Assembly: GCF_001885585.1 (NCBI RefSeq)
Contig: NZ_LSRP01000086.1
Span: forward strand, 1 to 57,309
Length of the DNA stretch: 57,309 bases
Direction of reading: 5' to 3'
From: Pararhizobium antarcticum
GTDB lineage: Bacteria; Pseudomonadota; Alphaproteobacteria; Rhizobiales; Rhizobiaceae
In this document: positions 37,145 to 46,072 of the stretch, piece after piece
How the letters are laid out: each line of letters begins with the position of its first letter
Position numbering within the stretch: position 1 is the stretch's first letter
Notes under the pieces: generated by a model
Seen by the model: only the letters and a program-made list of their open reading frames with translations
Told to the model about the DNA's origin: nothing
Databases searched by the model: none
Translations under genes and position numbers: made by a program

Positions 37145-38559
37145 ATGAGGGATGAGGGAGAACGGTCTTTGCAAGGGGAGGCAGCACGCAAGCTATCGGT
37201 GCCGGAGCGCGATCCGGAGTTCGGTCCGTGGCTGGCACAGGCCTCGATTCTCATTGTCGATGACGAACCGGGCATGCGGCATTTCCTGGTGCGCACGCTC
37301 GGGCCCCGCTGCAAGCAGATCGAGGTGGCGGCCGATACGGAGGAAGCGTCGCGCAAGCTCGATGCCCATCACTTCGATGTGGTCATTCTCGACAATATCA
37401 TGCCCGGCAAGAACGGCGTCGACTGGCTGGCCGAACAGCGCGCCATCGGCTTTTATGCGGACGCCATCCTGATGACCGCCTTTGCCGATCTCGATACGGC
37501 GATCCAGGCGCTGCGGGCCGGTGCTGTGGATTTCGTGCTGAAACCCTTTCGGTCGAACCAGATCCTCAATGCCGTCGCGCGTTGTCTGGATCGTATCCGG
37601 CTGCAGCGCGAGAATTTCGTGCTGCGCTATGAGTTGAAAGCGACATCGGACCATATTCTGCTGCGTGACCGGTTGATCGGAACGTCCGGGCCATCGGCCA
37701 GGTGCGCGACACGCTCGCCCGGGTGGCGCCGCTGCCGACATCCGTTCTTCTGACCGGCGAATCGGGAACCGGCAAGGAAGTGGCGGCACGTTCGCTGCAT
37801 ACGCTGTCGGACCGCTCGGCCAAGCCGTTCGTGCCGGTCAATTGTGCGGCGATCCCGCCCGACATGATCGAGACCGAGCTGTTCGGCCATGTGAAGGGGG
37901 CTTTCACGGGTGCGGAAAACAGCCGCGAGGGGCTGTTTACCCATGCGCAGGGCGGCACGCTGTTTCTCGACGAGATCGGGGAGATGCCGCTCGCCACCCA
38001 GAGCAAGCTGCTCAGGGTGATCGAGGACCGGCGCGTCCGCCCGGTCGGAGCAGAGCGCGAGGTGCCGGTTGATCTGCGCTTCGTCTTCGCCACCAATGCC
38101 GACCTGCAGAAGGATGTCGAGCGCGGACGCTTCCGGCCGGATCTGTTCTACCGCATCAATGTCATGCAGATCCACCTGCCGCCCCTGCGGGATCGCGGCG
38201 ACGACGTGCAGGAACTTGCTGACCTCTTCATGCACAAGCTCTCGCAGCAACTCGGCATGCCACCGGTCAACATTGATGCGCCGGTGCGCGCCGGCCTGGC
38301 GCGCTATCCCTGGCCCGGCAATGTGCGGGAGCTTCGCAACCTCATCGAGCGGTCGCTGATCCTTGCGCGTTTCCCGGATGATTTCCGCGGCGGTCCGGTG
38401 CGGCCGGCGGAACCGGCGGGTGGCACGCTGGAGGAAATCGAGCGCCGTCATATTCTTTCGGTGCTTGAGGAGACCGGTGGCAACCGCGACGAGGCGGCGC
38501 GACGGCTTGGCATTTCACGCAAGACCATCGACCGAAAATTCGCTGTCCGGAATGGCTGA
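37145..38559 (+). pseudogene. NtrC-type sigma-54 response regulator, frameshifted
   Basis: Two overlapping frames together encode a complete regulator of about 470 residues. The first holds the receiver domain, with DDEPGM, the phospho-acceptor Asp in VILDNIMPG, Thr in LMTAF and Lys in LKPF. It runs out of homology after LIGTSGP. The second holds the AAA+ domain, with Walker A TGESGTGKE, the sigma-54 contact loop GAFTGAENS and Walker B GGTLFLDEIGE, and a C-terminal Fis-type helix (GGNRDEAARRLGISRKTIDRKF). One base is missing near 37688-37692: a third C in the run before ATCGGCCAG would join the frames as GPIGQVRD. It overlaps the kinase gene by eight bases. All functional motifs are preserved, so a sequencing error is a real possibility. 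Confidence 0.82.
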
Positions 38560-40567
38560 TCCGGAAAACACGACCACTCCGGCGCGACCCGCCCGGTCGA
38601 TCCGGTTCCGGCTTCTGGCGATCGCGCTTCTGCCGACACTGGTCATCCTGCCGCTTCTGCTGGGCATCACCGTGACGCGCTGGAATGCCAAGTTCGACGC
38701 TGTGCTGATCTCCAAGGTCAATGGCGACCTGACGATCGCGCATCAGTATCTCTCGCGCATTCTCGAAAACACCGGCGAGCATATCCAGGCGCTGGCCGCC
38801 TCTGCCGCTTTTCGCGATGCTGTCGGTGCGGTGCAGGACAAGGACCTGTCCGCCTTCCTCGATCAGAGCCGGGACCGGCTGGGGCTGGATTTCCTTTTGC
38901 TTGTCGATGAAAACGGCCGGCGCATCGAGACGTCAGGAGAGAATGCAATCGACCCCGCCTGGCCGGTTGTCTCCGCAGCACTGGGCGGCACCTCCTCGAC
39001 CGCCATCGATATCTTTTCGAACGAACAGCTGGCGCGGATCGGTCAACCGCTGGCCGAGCGCGCCCGGATCGATCTGGTGCCGACCGCAAACGCGACGCCC
39101 AGCGATCGCAATCTGGAAACGCGCGGCATGGTCGTGCAGTCGGCAAGCCCAGTGCGATCCGCAGGCGGGAAAAAGGCGGCGCTGGTCGGCGGCATCCTGC
39201 TCAACCCGAATCTCGTCTTCATCGATACGATCAATGATCTCGTCTACCGCGAACAGAGCCTGCCCGAGGGCAGCAAGGGGACGGCGACGCTGTTTCTCGA
39301 GGACGTCCGGATCAGCACCAATGTGCGCCTGTTCGAGGACCGCCGGGCCCTCGGCACGCGGGTCTCGGGGGCCGTGCGGGCGACCGTGCTTGATCAGGGC
39401 CGGACCTGGCTCGACAGCGCCTTCGTCGTCAATGACTGGTATATATCGGCCTATGAGCCGATCTCCGACAGCTTCGGCAAGCGCGTCGGCATGCTCTATG
39501 TCGGCTTTCTGGAGGCGCCGTTCCGACAGGCGAAATACAGCACCCTCTTGACGATCGTGCTGGCCTTTCTGGTCGTTACCGTGATCAGCGTGCCGATCTT
39601 CCTGCGCTGGGCGCGGGCGATCTTCAAGCCGCTGGAGCGGATGAACGGCACGATTGCCGATGTCGAGGCCGGGGATCTCGGCGCGCGCACGGGACTGAGA
39701 GATGCCAGCGACGAGATCGGCCGCGTGGCGCTGCATCTCGATGGCCTGCTCGACCAGTTGCAGCAGCGCGACCGCGAGTTGCGCCACTGGAACGACGAAC
39801 TCAACGACCGCGTGGCCGAGCGCACCCGCGAACTGGAGCTGGCCAATCGCCAGATCGAGGCGACGACCAAGCAGCTGATCATGTCGGAAAAACTGGCCGC
39901 GATCGGCGAAATCACTGCCGGCGTTGCCCATGAAATCAACAATCCGATCGCGGTCATGCAGGGCAACCTCGACGTGGTGCGCAGCCTGCTCGGCCGGCAT
40001 GTCGATTCAGCCCAGACGGAGTTTCGCCTGATCGACGAGCAGATCCACCGCATCAGCCAGATCGTCACCAAGCTTTTGCAATTCGCCAAGCCGGAAGAAT
40101 ATGCAGGCTATGTCGAGCGTCATGCACCTTCGGCCGTCATCTCCGATTGCCTGCCGCTGGTCCAGCATCTCGTCAACAGCGCGAAGATCGCGCTGGTGCG
40201 GGAGGATGGCGCAACGCGTCTGGTCCTGATGAACCGGACCGAGTTGCAGCAGGTGGTGATCAACCTGATCGTCAACGCCATCCATGCCATGCCCGACGGT
40301 GGTACCCTGTCCATCCGGACGCGCGATGCGGAGATGGATGGTAAGTCTGGACTGACTATCGATATCGGCGATACAGGCTCTGGCATCGCCCCAGAGGTCA
40401 TGCGGCGGATCTTTGATCCTTTTTTCACGACGAAGCGCCAGGAAGGCACCGGGCTTGGTCTTTCGATCAGCCAGCGACTGGTCGCGCGCCAGGGCGGGCG
40501 CATCACCGCCGAGAGCGTACCGGGAGAAGGTACGCGTTTCTCGATCTGGCTGCCGGAAGCGGATTGA
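38552..40567 (+). CDS. Cache-domain sensor histidine kinase
   Basis: A 671-residue membrane kinase. The first membrane helix is IRFRLLAIALLPTLVILPLLLGI, followed by about 290 periplasmic residues with cache-like features (LGLDFLLLVDENGRRIETSG), then the second helix at about 332-352 (LLTIVLAFLVVTVISVPIFL). After it come a HAMP domain (KPLERMNGTIADVEAGDLGARTG), a coiled coil, the phospho-acceptor His460 in GVAHEINNP, and the ATPase boxes NLIVNAIHAM, DTGSGI and GTGLGLSI. It belongs to the DctB-like class that partners NtrC-type regulators. Its start lies inside the end of the regulator gene. The ligand is not known; formate, oxalate or another small carboxylate is inferred from the neighbours. 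Confidence 0.92.
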   Translation: MADPENTTTPARPARSIRFRLLAIALLPTLVILPLLLGITVTRWNAKFDAVLISKVNGDLTIAHQYLSRILENTGEHIQALAASAAFRDAVGAVQDKDLSAFLDQSRDRLGLDFLLLVDENGRRIETSGENAIDPAWPVVSAALGGTSSTAIDIFSNEQLARIGQPLAERARIDLVPTANATPSDRNLETRGMVVQSASPVRSAGGKKAALVGGILLNPNLVFIDTINDLVYREQSLPEGSKGTATLFLEDVRISTNVRLFEDRRALGTRVSGAVRATVLDQGRTWLDSAFVVNDWYISAYEPISDSFGKRVGMLYVGFLEAPFRQAKYSTLLTIVLAFLVVTVISVPIFLRWARAIFKPLERMNGTIADVEAGDLGARTGLRDASDEIGRVALHLDGLLDQLQQRDRELRHWNDELNDRVAERTRELELANRQIEATTKQLIMSEKLAAIGEITAGVAHEINNPIAVMQGNLDVVRSLLGRHVDSAQTEFRLIDEQIHRISQIVTKLLQFAKPEEYAGYVERHAPSAVISDCLPLVQHLVNSAKIALVREDGATRLVLMNRTELQQVVINLIVNAIHAMPDGGTLSIRTRDAEMDGKSGLTIDIGDTGSGIAPEVMRRIFDPFFTTKRQEGTGLGLSISQRLVARQGGRITAESVPGEGTRFSIWLPEAD

Positions 40568-40604
40568 TCCGATCTTGCAATTGGCCGCATCACGCGGCGT
40601 TTCC

Positions 40605-40640
40605 GGACATTTTGTCCTGGAGATCATGGACATTTTGTCC
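40605..40640. promoter_or_regulatory. Twin 13-bp palindromes (candidate upstream activator sites)
   Basis: GGACATTTTGTCC occurs twice, at 40605-40617 and 40628-40640, perfectly identical and 23 bases apart centre to centre, about two helical turns. They lie 54-89 bases upstream of the -24 element of a sigma-54 promoter. This is where an NtrC-type activator would bind; the adjacent regulator is the obvious candidate. Confidence 0.8.
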
Positions 40641-40692
40641 ATTCGGCAGAGTCATAGATCCTTAACCATCTGATATTTCGCTCATCTTGGAG

Positions 40693-40708
40693 TGGCACGG
40701 CGGTTGCA
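40693..40708 (+). promoter_or_regulatory. Sigma-54 promoter of the OFA transporter gene
   Basis: TGGCACG at 40693-40699 and TTGCA at 40704-40708 match the -24/-12 consensus, with exactly ten bases between GG and GC. A transcript would start near 40718-40720, giving a leader of about 125 bases before the ATG at 40844. Confidence 0.88.
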
Positions 40709-40843
40709 GGGCAAGGTGCGCCGGAGTGGAGAGCGGTTGGTCGTGCGTCTGGGAGCGCCGTCCGGAGGGGCGATCCAATGTTCCCGGCAAGGACGGCAAC
40801 AGCAAACCGCGCGGCGCAGATCGTGCGGAGTGGAGGACCAATC

Positions 40844-42496
40844 ATGTCGACAGCAACAGACACTTTCACCGGCGGGGGCGGGGCGGGCCTGCTCGACCGC
40901 GAGCGCATCATCGCCAAGCCCGGCTTCAACCGCTGGCTGGTGCCACCGGCAGCGCTGGCCATCCATCTGTGCATCGGCATGGCCTATGGTTTCAGCGTTT
41001 TCTGGCTGCCGCTGACGAAATCGATCGGTATCACCGCGTCGACCACCTGCGCCGACATGACGCTGATCTCGGCGCTGTTCACCACAAGCTGCGACTGGCG
41101 GGTCAGTGACCTCGGCTGGATCTACACGTTGTTCTTCGTTCTTCTCGGCTCGTCTGCGGCCATCTGGGGCGGCTGGCTGGAAAAGGCAGGACCGCGCAAG
41201 GCCGGTTTCGTCTCCGCCATCTGCTGGTGTGGCGGCATTGCCGTCGCGGCCGTCGGTGTGATGACGCACCAGTTGTGGCTGATGTGGCTGGGCGCTGGCG
41301 TGATCGGCGGCATCGGGCTCGGACTCGGTTACATCTCGCCGGTCTCCACCCTGATCAAATGGTTTCCGGACCGTCGCGGCATGGCCACAGGCATGGCGAT
41401 CATGGGTTTCGGCGGCGGTGCGATGATCGGCGCTCCCCTGGCCGACATGCTGATGAACACCTTCAAGTCGGCAACATCGGTCGGCGTCTGGCAGACCTTC
41501 TTCGTCATGGCGGCGATCTATTTCGTGTTTATGATGGGCGGCGCCTTCGGCTACCGCATTCCGCCGGCCGGCTGGAAGCCGGAGGGGTGGACACCGCCGG
41601 CCGACAAGAGCGTGATGATCACGACGCGCCATGTGCATCTGCGCGACGCCCATAAGACAAAGCAGTTCTGGTTGATCTGGGCTGTGCTCTGCCTCAACGT
41701 TTCTGCCGGTATCGGCGTCATCGGCATGGCTTCGCCGATGCTGCAGGAGATCTTTGCCGGTTCGCTGCTCGGCCTGCCCGATGTCAAGTTCTCCGATCTC
41801 AGCCCCGAGCAATTGACGGCAATTGCCGCAATCGCCGCCGGCTTCACCGGGCTTCTGTCCTTGTTCAACATCGGCGGTCGCTTCTTCTGGGCATCGCTGT
41901 CCGACAAGATCGGCCGCAAGAACACCTACTTCACCTTCTTTGCGCTCGGCATCGTGCTTTACGCACTGGCGCCATGGGCGGCGGGCCTGGGCTCGAAGAT
42001 CCTGTTTGTCGGCATGTTCTGCATCATCCTGTCGATGTATGGCGGCGGTTTTGCCACCATCCCGGCCTATCTCGCCGATATCTTCGGCACGCAGTTCGTG
42101 GGTGCCATCCATGGACGCCTGCTGACGGCCTGGGCGACGGCCGGCATCATCGGTCCGGTCGTGGTCAATTATATTCGCGAGGCACAGATTGCCGCCGGGA
42201 TCCCCCGCGCACAGGTCTACGATTTCACGATGTATATCCTGGCCGGCATGCTGGCGCTGGGCTTCATCGCCAATCTGTTCATCCGCCCCCTGGCCGACAA
42301 GTGGTTCATGTCGGATGCGGAAGTGGCGTCGCTGCAGGCCAAGACAAAGGCGGCCTCGGCAGGGCCGACAGGGTCCTTCGGCATCGGCACCGGTGGTTTC
42401 GATGGCAAGGCAGCCATTGCCTGGGCCATTGTCGGACTGCCGATCCTATGGGGGGTCTGGATCACGCTGCGAAAGACCTTCGTCCTGTTTGGCTGA
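40844..42496 (+). CDS. OFA-family (oxalate/formate) MFS transporter
   Basis: A 550-residue major facilitator protein, about 12 membrane helices, of the oxalate/formate antiporter family. The family motif between helices 2 and 3 is GGWLEKAGPRKAG, and the corresponding one in the second half is FWASLSDKIGRKN. A long extracytoplasmic loop between helices 1 and 2 holds two Cys (STTCADM and TTSCDWR) that could form a disulfide. The ATG at 40844 is preceded by TGGAGGA. Its own sigma-54 promoter and activator sites lie upstream, and the regulator and kinase genes precede it. Oxalate or formate is the likely cargo by family and by its position near fds, but other small monocarboxylates are possible. 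Confidence 0.88.
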   Translation: MSTATDTFTGGGGAGLLDRERIIAKPGFNRWLVPPAALAIHLCIGMAYGFSVFWLPLTKSIGITASTTCADMTLISALFTTSCDWRVSDLGWIYTLFFVLLGSSAAIWGGWLEKAGPRKAGFVSAICWCGGIAVAAVGVMTHQLWLMWLGAGVIGGIGLGLGYISPVSTLIKWFPDRRGMATGMAIMGFGGGAMIGAPLADMLMNTFKSATSVGVWQTFFVMAAIYFVFMMGGAFGYRIPPAGWKPEGWTPPADKSVMITTRHVHLRDAHKTKQFWLIWAVLCLNVSAGIGVIGMASPMLQEIFAGSLLGLPDVKFSDLSPEQLTAIAAIAAGFTGLLSLFNIGGRFFWASLSDKIGRKNTYFTFFALGIVLYALAPWAAGLGSKILFVGMFCIILSMYGGGFATIPAYLADIFGTQFVGAIHGRLLTAWATAGIIGPVVVNYIREAQIAAGIPRAQVYDFTMYILAGMLALGFIANLFIRPLADKWFMSDAEVASLQAKTKAASAGPTGSFGIGTGGFDGKAAIAWAIVGLPILWGVWITLRKTFVLFG

Positions 42497-42517
42497 TCCC
42501 CCACGACACAAAAATGC

Positions 42518-42545
42518 AAAAAGCCGCCCCGAAGGGCGGCTTTTT
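42518..42545. terminator. Bidirectional terminator between the OFA gene and cheW
   Basis: A 12-bp stem, AAAAAGCCGCCC with GGGCGGCTTTTT, closes on a four-base loop. A-run and T-run flank it on opposite sides, so it serves both converging genes. Confidence 0.92.
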
Positions 42546-42566
42546 CAATGATGCCTCGGTATCGAA

Positions 42567-43043
42567 TCAGGCTGCGAGGTCTTCGACTTCGCGTTCCTTG
42601 AACATGCGGGCAAGGTTGAGGAAGCAGATCATGCCGGTTTCGTTGGCAATGATGCCTTCCGCAAAGCTCTTGTCGAAGGATGTGGTGATCTCCGGAACCG
42701 GCTGCACCTGGCTGCCCTGAACCGTGAGAATGTCGGAGACGCGGTCGACCACGAGGCCGATGACCATGTTGTGGACTTCGGCAACGACGATGGCGCTGCG
42801 CTCGTTGGCGACCGTCGATTTCATGCCGAGCTTGTGGGCGAGGTCGATGATCGGGATGACGGTGCCGCGCAGGTTCATCACACCGAGAACTTCAGCCGGC
42901 GAATGCGGGATCGGCGTCGATGGCGCCCAGCCGCGGATTTCACGGATCGTCGTGGTCTTCACGCAGAATTCCTGATCGTGCAGACGGAAGGCGATGATTT
43001 CGAGGTTCTCAGTACCGAAACCGGACACCGGTGCATTGGACAT
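42567..43043 (-). CDS. cheW: Chemotaxis coupling protein CheW
   Basis: A 158-residue CheW protein that links chemoreceptors to CheA. It has the family blocks LEIIAFRLHDQEFCVKTTTIREI, GVMNLRGTVIPIIDLAHKLG and GLVVDRVSDILTV. GGGAG lies before the ATG at 43043. It is a lone gene: no cheA, cheY or receptor gene is in the window, so it is likely an orphan copy serving a receptor array coded elsewhere. Confidence 0.93.
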   Translation of the reverse strand: MSNAPVSGFGTENLEIIAFRLHDQEFCVKTTTIREIRGWAPSTPIPHSPAEVLGVMNLRGTVIPIIDLAHKLGMKSTVANERSAIVVAEVHNMVIGLVVDRVSDILTVQGSQVQPVPEITTSFDKSFAEGIIANETGMICFLNLARMFKEREVEDLAA

Positions 43044-43180
43044 TAAAATTCTCCCAGCTTTCCTGAGTAGCGGCCGTGACCGCATTCGCATCTATGGTGA
43101 TGATTGTAATCACGGTTTCCTTAATTTCCCTTAAACTTATGAACCGATATTCAAATTGGTCTGGCGTTGGCCAGGCATGC

Positions 43181-43212
43181 AAACGCCCCGGAGGGCACAG
43201 CATCCGGGGCGT
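43181..43212 (-). terminator. Terminator-like hairpin after rocD
   Basis: A perfect 10-bp stem, ACGCCCCGGA (43183-43192) with TCCGGGGCGT (43203-43212), lies 28 bases after the rocD stop. On the minus strand only three T follow, so it is a modest terminator. Confidence 0.6.
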
Positions 43213-43240
43213 GGCATTCGCAGGATCGTCTTTGCCTTTT

Positions 43241-44446
43241 TCAGGCAGCTGTCAGCACGTCGGAGAACTGGCCGACACCCCAGTCCACCTGGTCCGCCGT
43301 GATTACCAGAGGGGGGGCGATGCGGATCGTGTCGCCATGCGTATCCTTGGCCAGGATGCCGCGTTCCTTCAGCGCCTCGCAGTATTTGCGCGCACCGCCG
43401 GCTTCCGGCACCAGTTCGACCGCAAGCATCAGGCCACGGCCACGAACCTCCTTGATGATGTTGGAGCGGATGTCCTTGAGGCCGGTCTGGAAGCGGTCCC
43501 CCATGGTCGCGGAATTCTCGATCATGCCTTCCTCGGTCAGCGCCTTCAGCGCCGCGCGGGCGATGGCGCAGGCAAGCGGATTGCCGCCGAAGGTCGAGCC
43601 ATGCTGGCCGGGCTTCAGGACACCGAGAACCTCGGAGTTGGAAAGCACGGCCGAAACCGGGTAGAAACCACCCGACAGCGCCTTGCCGATCAGTGTCATG
43701 TCGGCTTCGATGCCTTCGTGCTCTTCGGCGAGCAACCTGCCGGTGCGGCCAAGGCCCGTCTGGATTTCGTCGAGGATCAGGGTGATGCCATGCTGCGTGC
43801 ACAGCTCCCGTACGCCGGTGAAATAGCCGGATGGCGGGATCATGACGCCGGCCTCGCCTTGGATCGGCTCGATCAGGAAGGCGACGGTGTTTTCCGTGAT
43901 GGCGTCGCGGAAGGAATCGAGATCGCCGAAGAGAACGGTCCTGAAACCCGGCGCAAACGGTCCAAACCCCTGGCGCGCGTCCGGATCGGTCGAGAAGCCG
44001 ACAATACCCATGGTGCGGCCATGGAAATTGTTGGTGCAGACGATGATCTCGGCCTTGTCCTCCGGAACGCCCTTGACCTCGTAGCCCCATTTCCGCACGG
44101 CCTTGACGGCGGTTTCGACAGCTTCGGCGCCGGAGTTCATCGGCAGGATCTTGTGGCTGCCGGTCAAGGCGGCCAGTTCCTCGTAGAGATGGGCGAGCTG
44201 GTCGTTGCGAAAGGCGCGCGAGGTCAGCGTCAGCTTGCCGGCCTGCTCGATCATGGCGGCGAGGATCTTCGGGTGGCAATGGCCCTGGTTGACGGCGGAA
44301 TAGGCCGACAGGCAATCGAGGTAGCGCTTGCCGTCGGTATCCCAGACATGCACGCCTTCGCCCCGCGCCAGGACGACGTCAATCGGTTTGTAGTTGTGGG
44401 CGCCAAGACGATATTCGGTTTCGATCAATGCGGCTGTCGTGTTCAT
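43241..44446 (-). CDS. rocD: Ornithine-oxo-acid transaminase
   Basis: A PLP enzyme of 401 residues that converts ornithine to glutamate semialdehyde. It is a class III aminotransferase: the N-terminal [19 protein letters not shown], the phosphate loop [24 protein letters not shown] with the PLP-Asp, and the Schiff-base Lys in [13 protein letters not shown]. Ornithine specificity is inferred from its place just downstream of an arginase gene. The ATG at 44446 has AAGGGA upstream. The 75-base gap to rocF contains repeated short GC-rich words but no terminator, so the two are likely one transcript. Confidence 0.93.
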   Translation of the reverse strand: MNTTAALIETEYRLGAHNYKPIDVVLARGEGVHVWDTDGKRYLDCLSAYSAVNQGHCHPKILAAMIEQAGKLTLTSRAFRNDQLAHLYEELAALTGSHKILPMNSGAEAVETAVKAVRKWGYEVKGVPEDKAEIIVCTNNFHGRTMGIVGFSTDPDARQGFGPFAPGFRTVLFGDLDSFRDAITENTVAFLIEPIQGEAGVMIPPSGYFTGVRELCTQHGITLILDEIQTGLGRTGRLLAEEHEGIEADMTLIGKALSGGFYPVSAVLSNSEVLGVLKPGQHGSTFGGNPLACAIARAALKALTEEGMIENSATMGDRFQTGLKDIRSNIIKEVRGRGLMLAVELVPEAGGARKYCEALKERGILAKDTHGDTIRIAPPLVITADQVDWGVGQFSDVLTAA

Positions 44447-44521
44447 GCGGGGTTCCCTTTTTATATATGGCACGCGGGTTCAGGCACTCTGGGTCAGGCA
44501 ATGGGATTCAGTCGCTGGGGT

Positions 44522-45457
44522 TCAGGCACTGCGCGTCGGGCGGTCGAGGATGCGCCTGCCAAACAGGCTGGCCGTCAGCTCCACCAGAATGCGGGCGCTC
44601 TTGCCGCGATCGTCGAGAAACGGATTGAGTTCGACGAGATCGAGCGAGGCAACAAGACCGGCGTCGCAGAGCATCTCCATGATCAGATGCGCTTCGCGGA
44701 AGGTTGCGCCCCCGGGCACCGTCGTGCCGACGCCGGGCGCAAATTCCGGATCGAGGAAGTCGACGTCGAGACTGACATGCAGTAGCCCGTTGGCCGCTTT
44801 CACGGTGGCGATGATCTCGTGCATGATGTGCGCCATGCCGGTTTCGTCGATGGCGCGCATATCGAAGACGCGGACCCCGTGTTCGGCGATTTCCTCGCGC
44901 TCGCGCTCGTCGACGGAGCGGATGCCGACCTGGAAGACATTCTTCGGGTCGACGAAGGGGCGATCCTTGTCGAGGATCGGAGTAAATTCCGCCTCGCCGC
45001 AAAAAAAGGCGACGGGCATGCCGTGCATGTTGCCGGAAGGCGTTGTTGCCGGCGAATTGAAATCCGCATGGGCATCGAGCCAGAGCACGAAGAGCGGCCG
45101 GCCGAGATCGGCTGCATGCCGCGCCATGCCGGAGACCGAACCCATGGCAAGCGCATGATCGCCGCCCAGGATGATCGGGATGCCGCCGGACCGCGCCACG
45201 TCAAGAACGGCTGCATCCAGCGCCCGTGTATAGGCCGCCACGATCTGCAGGTTGTTGGCGCCCTTGTGGTTCGGCAGGTCGCGCGCGGGCAGGGGCTTCA
45301 GGTCGCCCTCGTCGGTGACGGTGTGGCCAAGCTCGGCCAGTGTCGTGTCGAGACCGGCAATGCGCAGGGCCGCCGGCCCCATGGCGCAGCCGCGCCGGCC
45401 TGATCCCTCTTCGATCGGTGCGCCGATCAGTGTGATCTTCTTCTTGATGTCCGACAT
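44522..45457 (-). CDS. rocF: Arginase
   Basis: A manganese enzyme of 311 residues that splits arginine into ornithine and urea. Metal-binding motifs are GGDHALAMG, DAHADFNSP and SLDVDFLDPEFAPGVGT. The C-terminal LDLVELNPFLDDRGKSA is typical of arginase. The ATG at 45457 has GGGGA upstream. With rocD it forms an arginine breakdown operon: arginine to ornithine to glutamate semialdehyde. It is divergent from an Lrp regulator, which probably controls it. Confidence 0.95.
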   Translation of the reverse strand: MSDIKKKITLIGAPIEEGSGRRGCAMGPAALRIAGLDTTLAELGHTVTDEGDLKPLPARDLPNHKGANNLQIVAAYTRALDAAVLDVARSGGIPIILGGDHALAMGSVSGMARHAADLGRPLFVLWLDAHADFNSPATTPSGNMHGMPVAFFCGEAEFTPILDKDRPFVDPKNVFQVGIRSVDEREREEIAEHGVRVFDMRAIDETGMAHIMHEIIATVKAANGLLHVSLDVDFLDPEFAPGVGTTVPGGATFREAHLIMEMLCDAGLVASLDLVELNPFLDDRGKSARILVELTASLFGRRILDRPTRSA

Positions 45458-45530
45458 GACAATCCCCGCATTGCGTGATGCCGGTTCGCCCGGCTTTTCC
45501 AGCCTATAGTCTACGGATTTTCGCGTTGGC

Positions 45531-45560
45531 AAATAGATGGAAAACTGTCAAATAGATGGA
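45531..45560. promoter_or_regulatory. Direct repeats between rocF and the Lrp gene
   Basis: AAATAGATGGA occurs at 45531-45541 and again at 45550-45560, period 19. They lie in the 138-base divergent gap, 74 bases before rocF and 36 before the Lrp start. They are candidate operators for the Lrp protein. Confidence 0.45.
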
Positions 45561-45595
45561 TGTATTCGACATTTTGATAAGGTTTGGCGAACAGA

Positions 45596-46039
45596 ATGAT
45601 AAGTCTGGATGATCTCGATCATGCACTGATCAGCGCCCTGCGCCACAATGCCCGCATGCCGGTTTCCTCGCTGGCGGCGACGACCGGGGCCTCGCGGGCC
45701 ACTGTCGCGGCGCGCATCGAGCGGCTGGTGTCTTCCGGGACGATTGCCGCCTTCACCATTCGCACCGGCGCGGAGCTGTCAGGCAGCGGCGTGCGTGCGA
45801 TCGTCATGATCGAGGTTCACGGCAAGATGGCGGACCGGGTTGCCACGCAGCTGCGCGGTCTGCCGCAGGTGCGCGCCCTGCACTCGACCAATGGCCGCTG
45901 GGATTTCATCGCCGAACTGGAGGACAAGGACCTCGCCACCTTCGACGAAACCCTGCGCCTGATCCGGCTGATCGACGGCATCAACCTGACGGAAACCAAC
46001 ATCCTGCTTAAGACCAGCAAGATTTCCGGGGCTTTCTGA
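45596..46039 (+). CDS. Lrp/AsnC family regulator of arginine catabolism (inferred)
   Basis: A 147-residue regulator. The winged helix is DHALISALRHNARMPVSSLAATTGASRATVAARIERLV, followed by the RAM effector domain (VRALHSTNGRWDFIAELEDKDLATFDETLRLIR). I chose the ATG at 45596; a TTG at 45584 would add four residues. It is divergent from rocF-rocD. Related regulators activate arginase genes in response to arginine or ornithine, so that role is likely here. It is convergent with tamB. Confidence 0.9.
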   Translation: MISLDDLDHALISALRHNARMPVSSLAATTGASRATVAARIERLVSSGTIAAFTIRTGAELSGSGVRAIVMIEVHGKMADRVATQLRGLPQVRALHSTNGRWDFIAELEDKDLATFDETLRLIRLIDGINLTETNILLKTSKISGAF

Positions 46040-46072
46040 CGGCCGAACCGGAAGCCGCCGAAAGGGAAGCCG

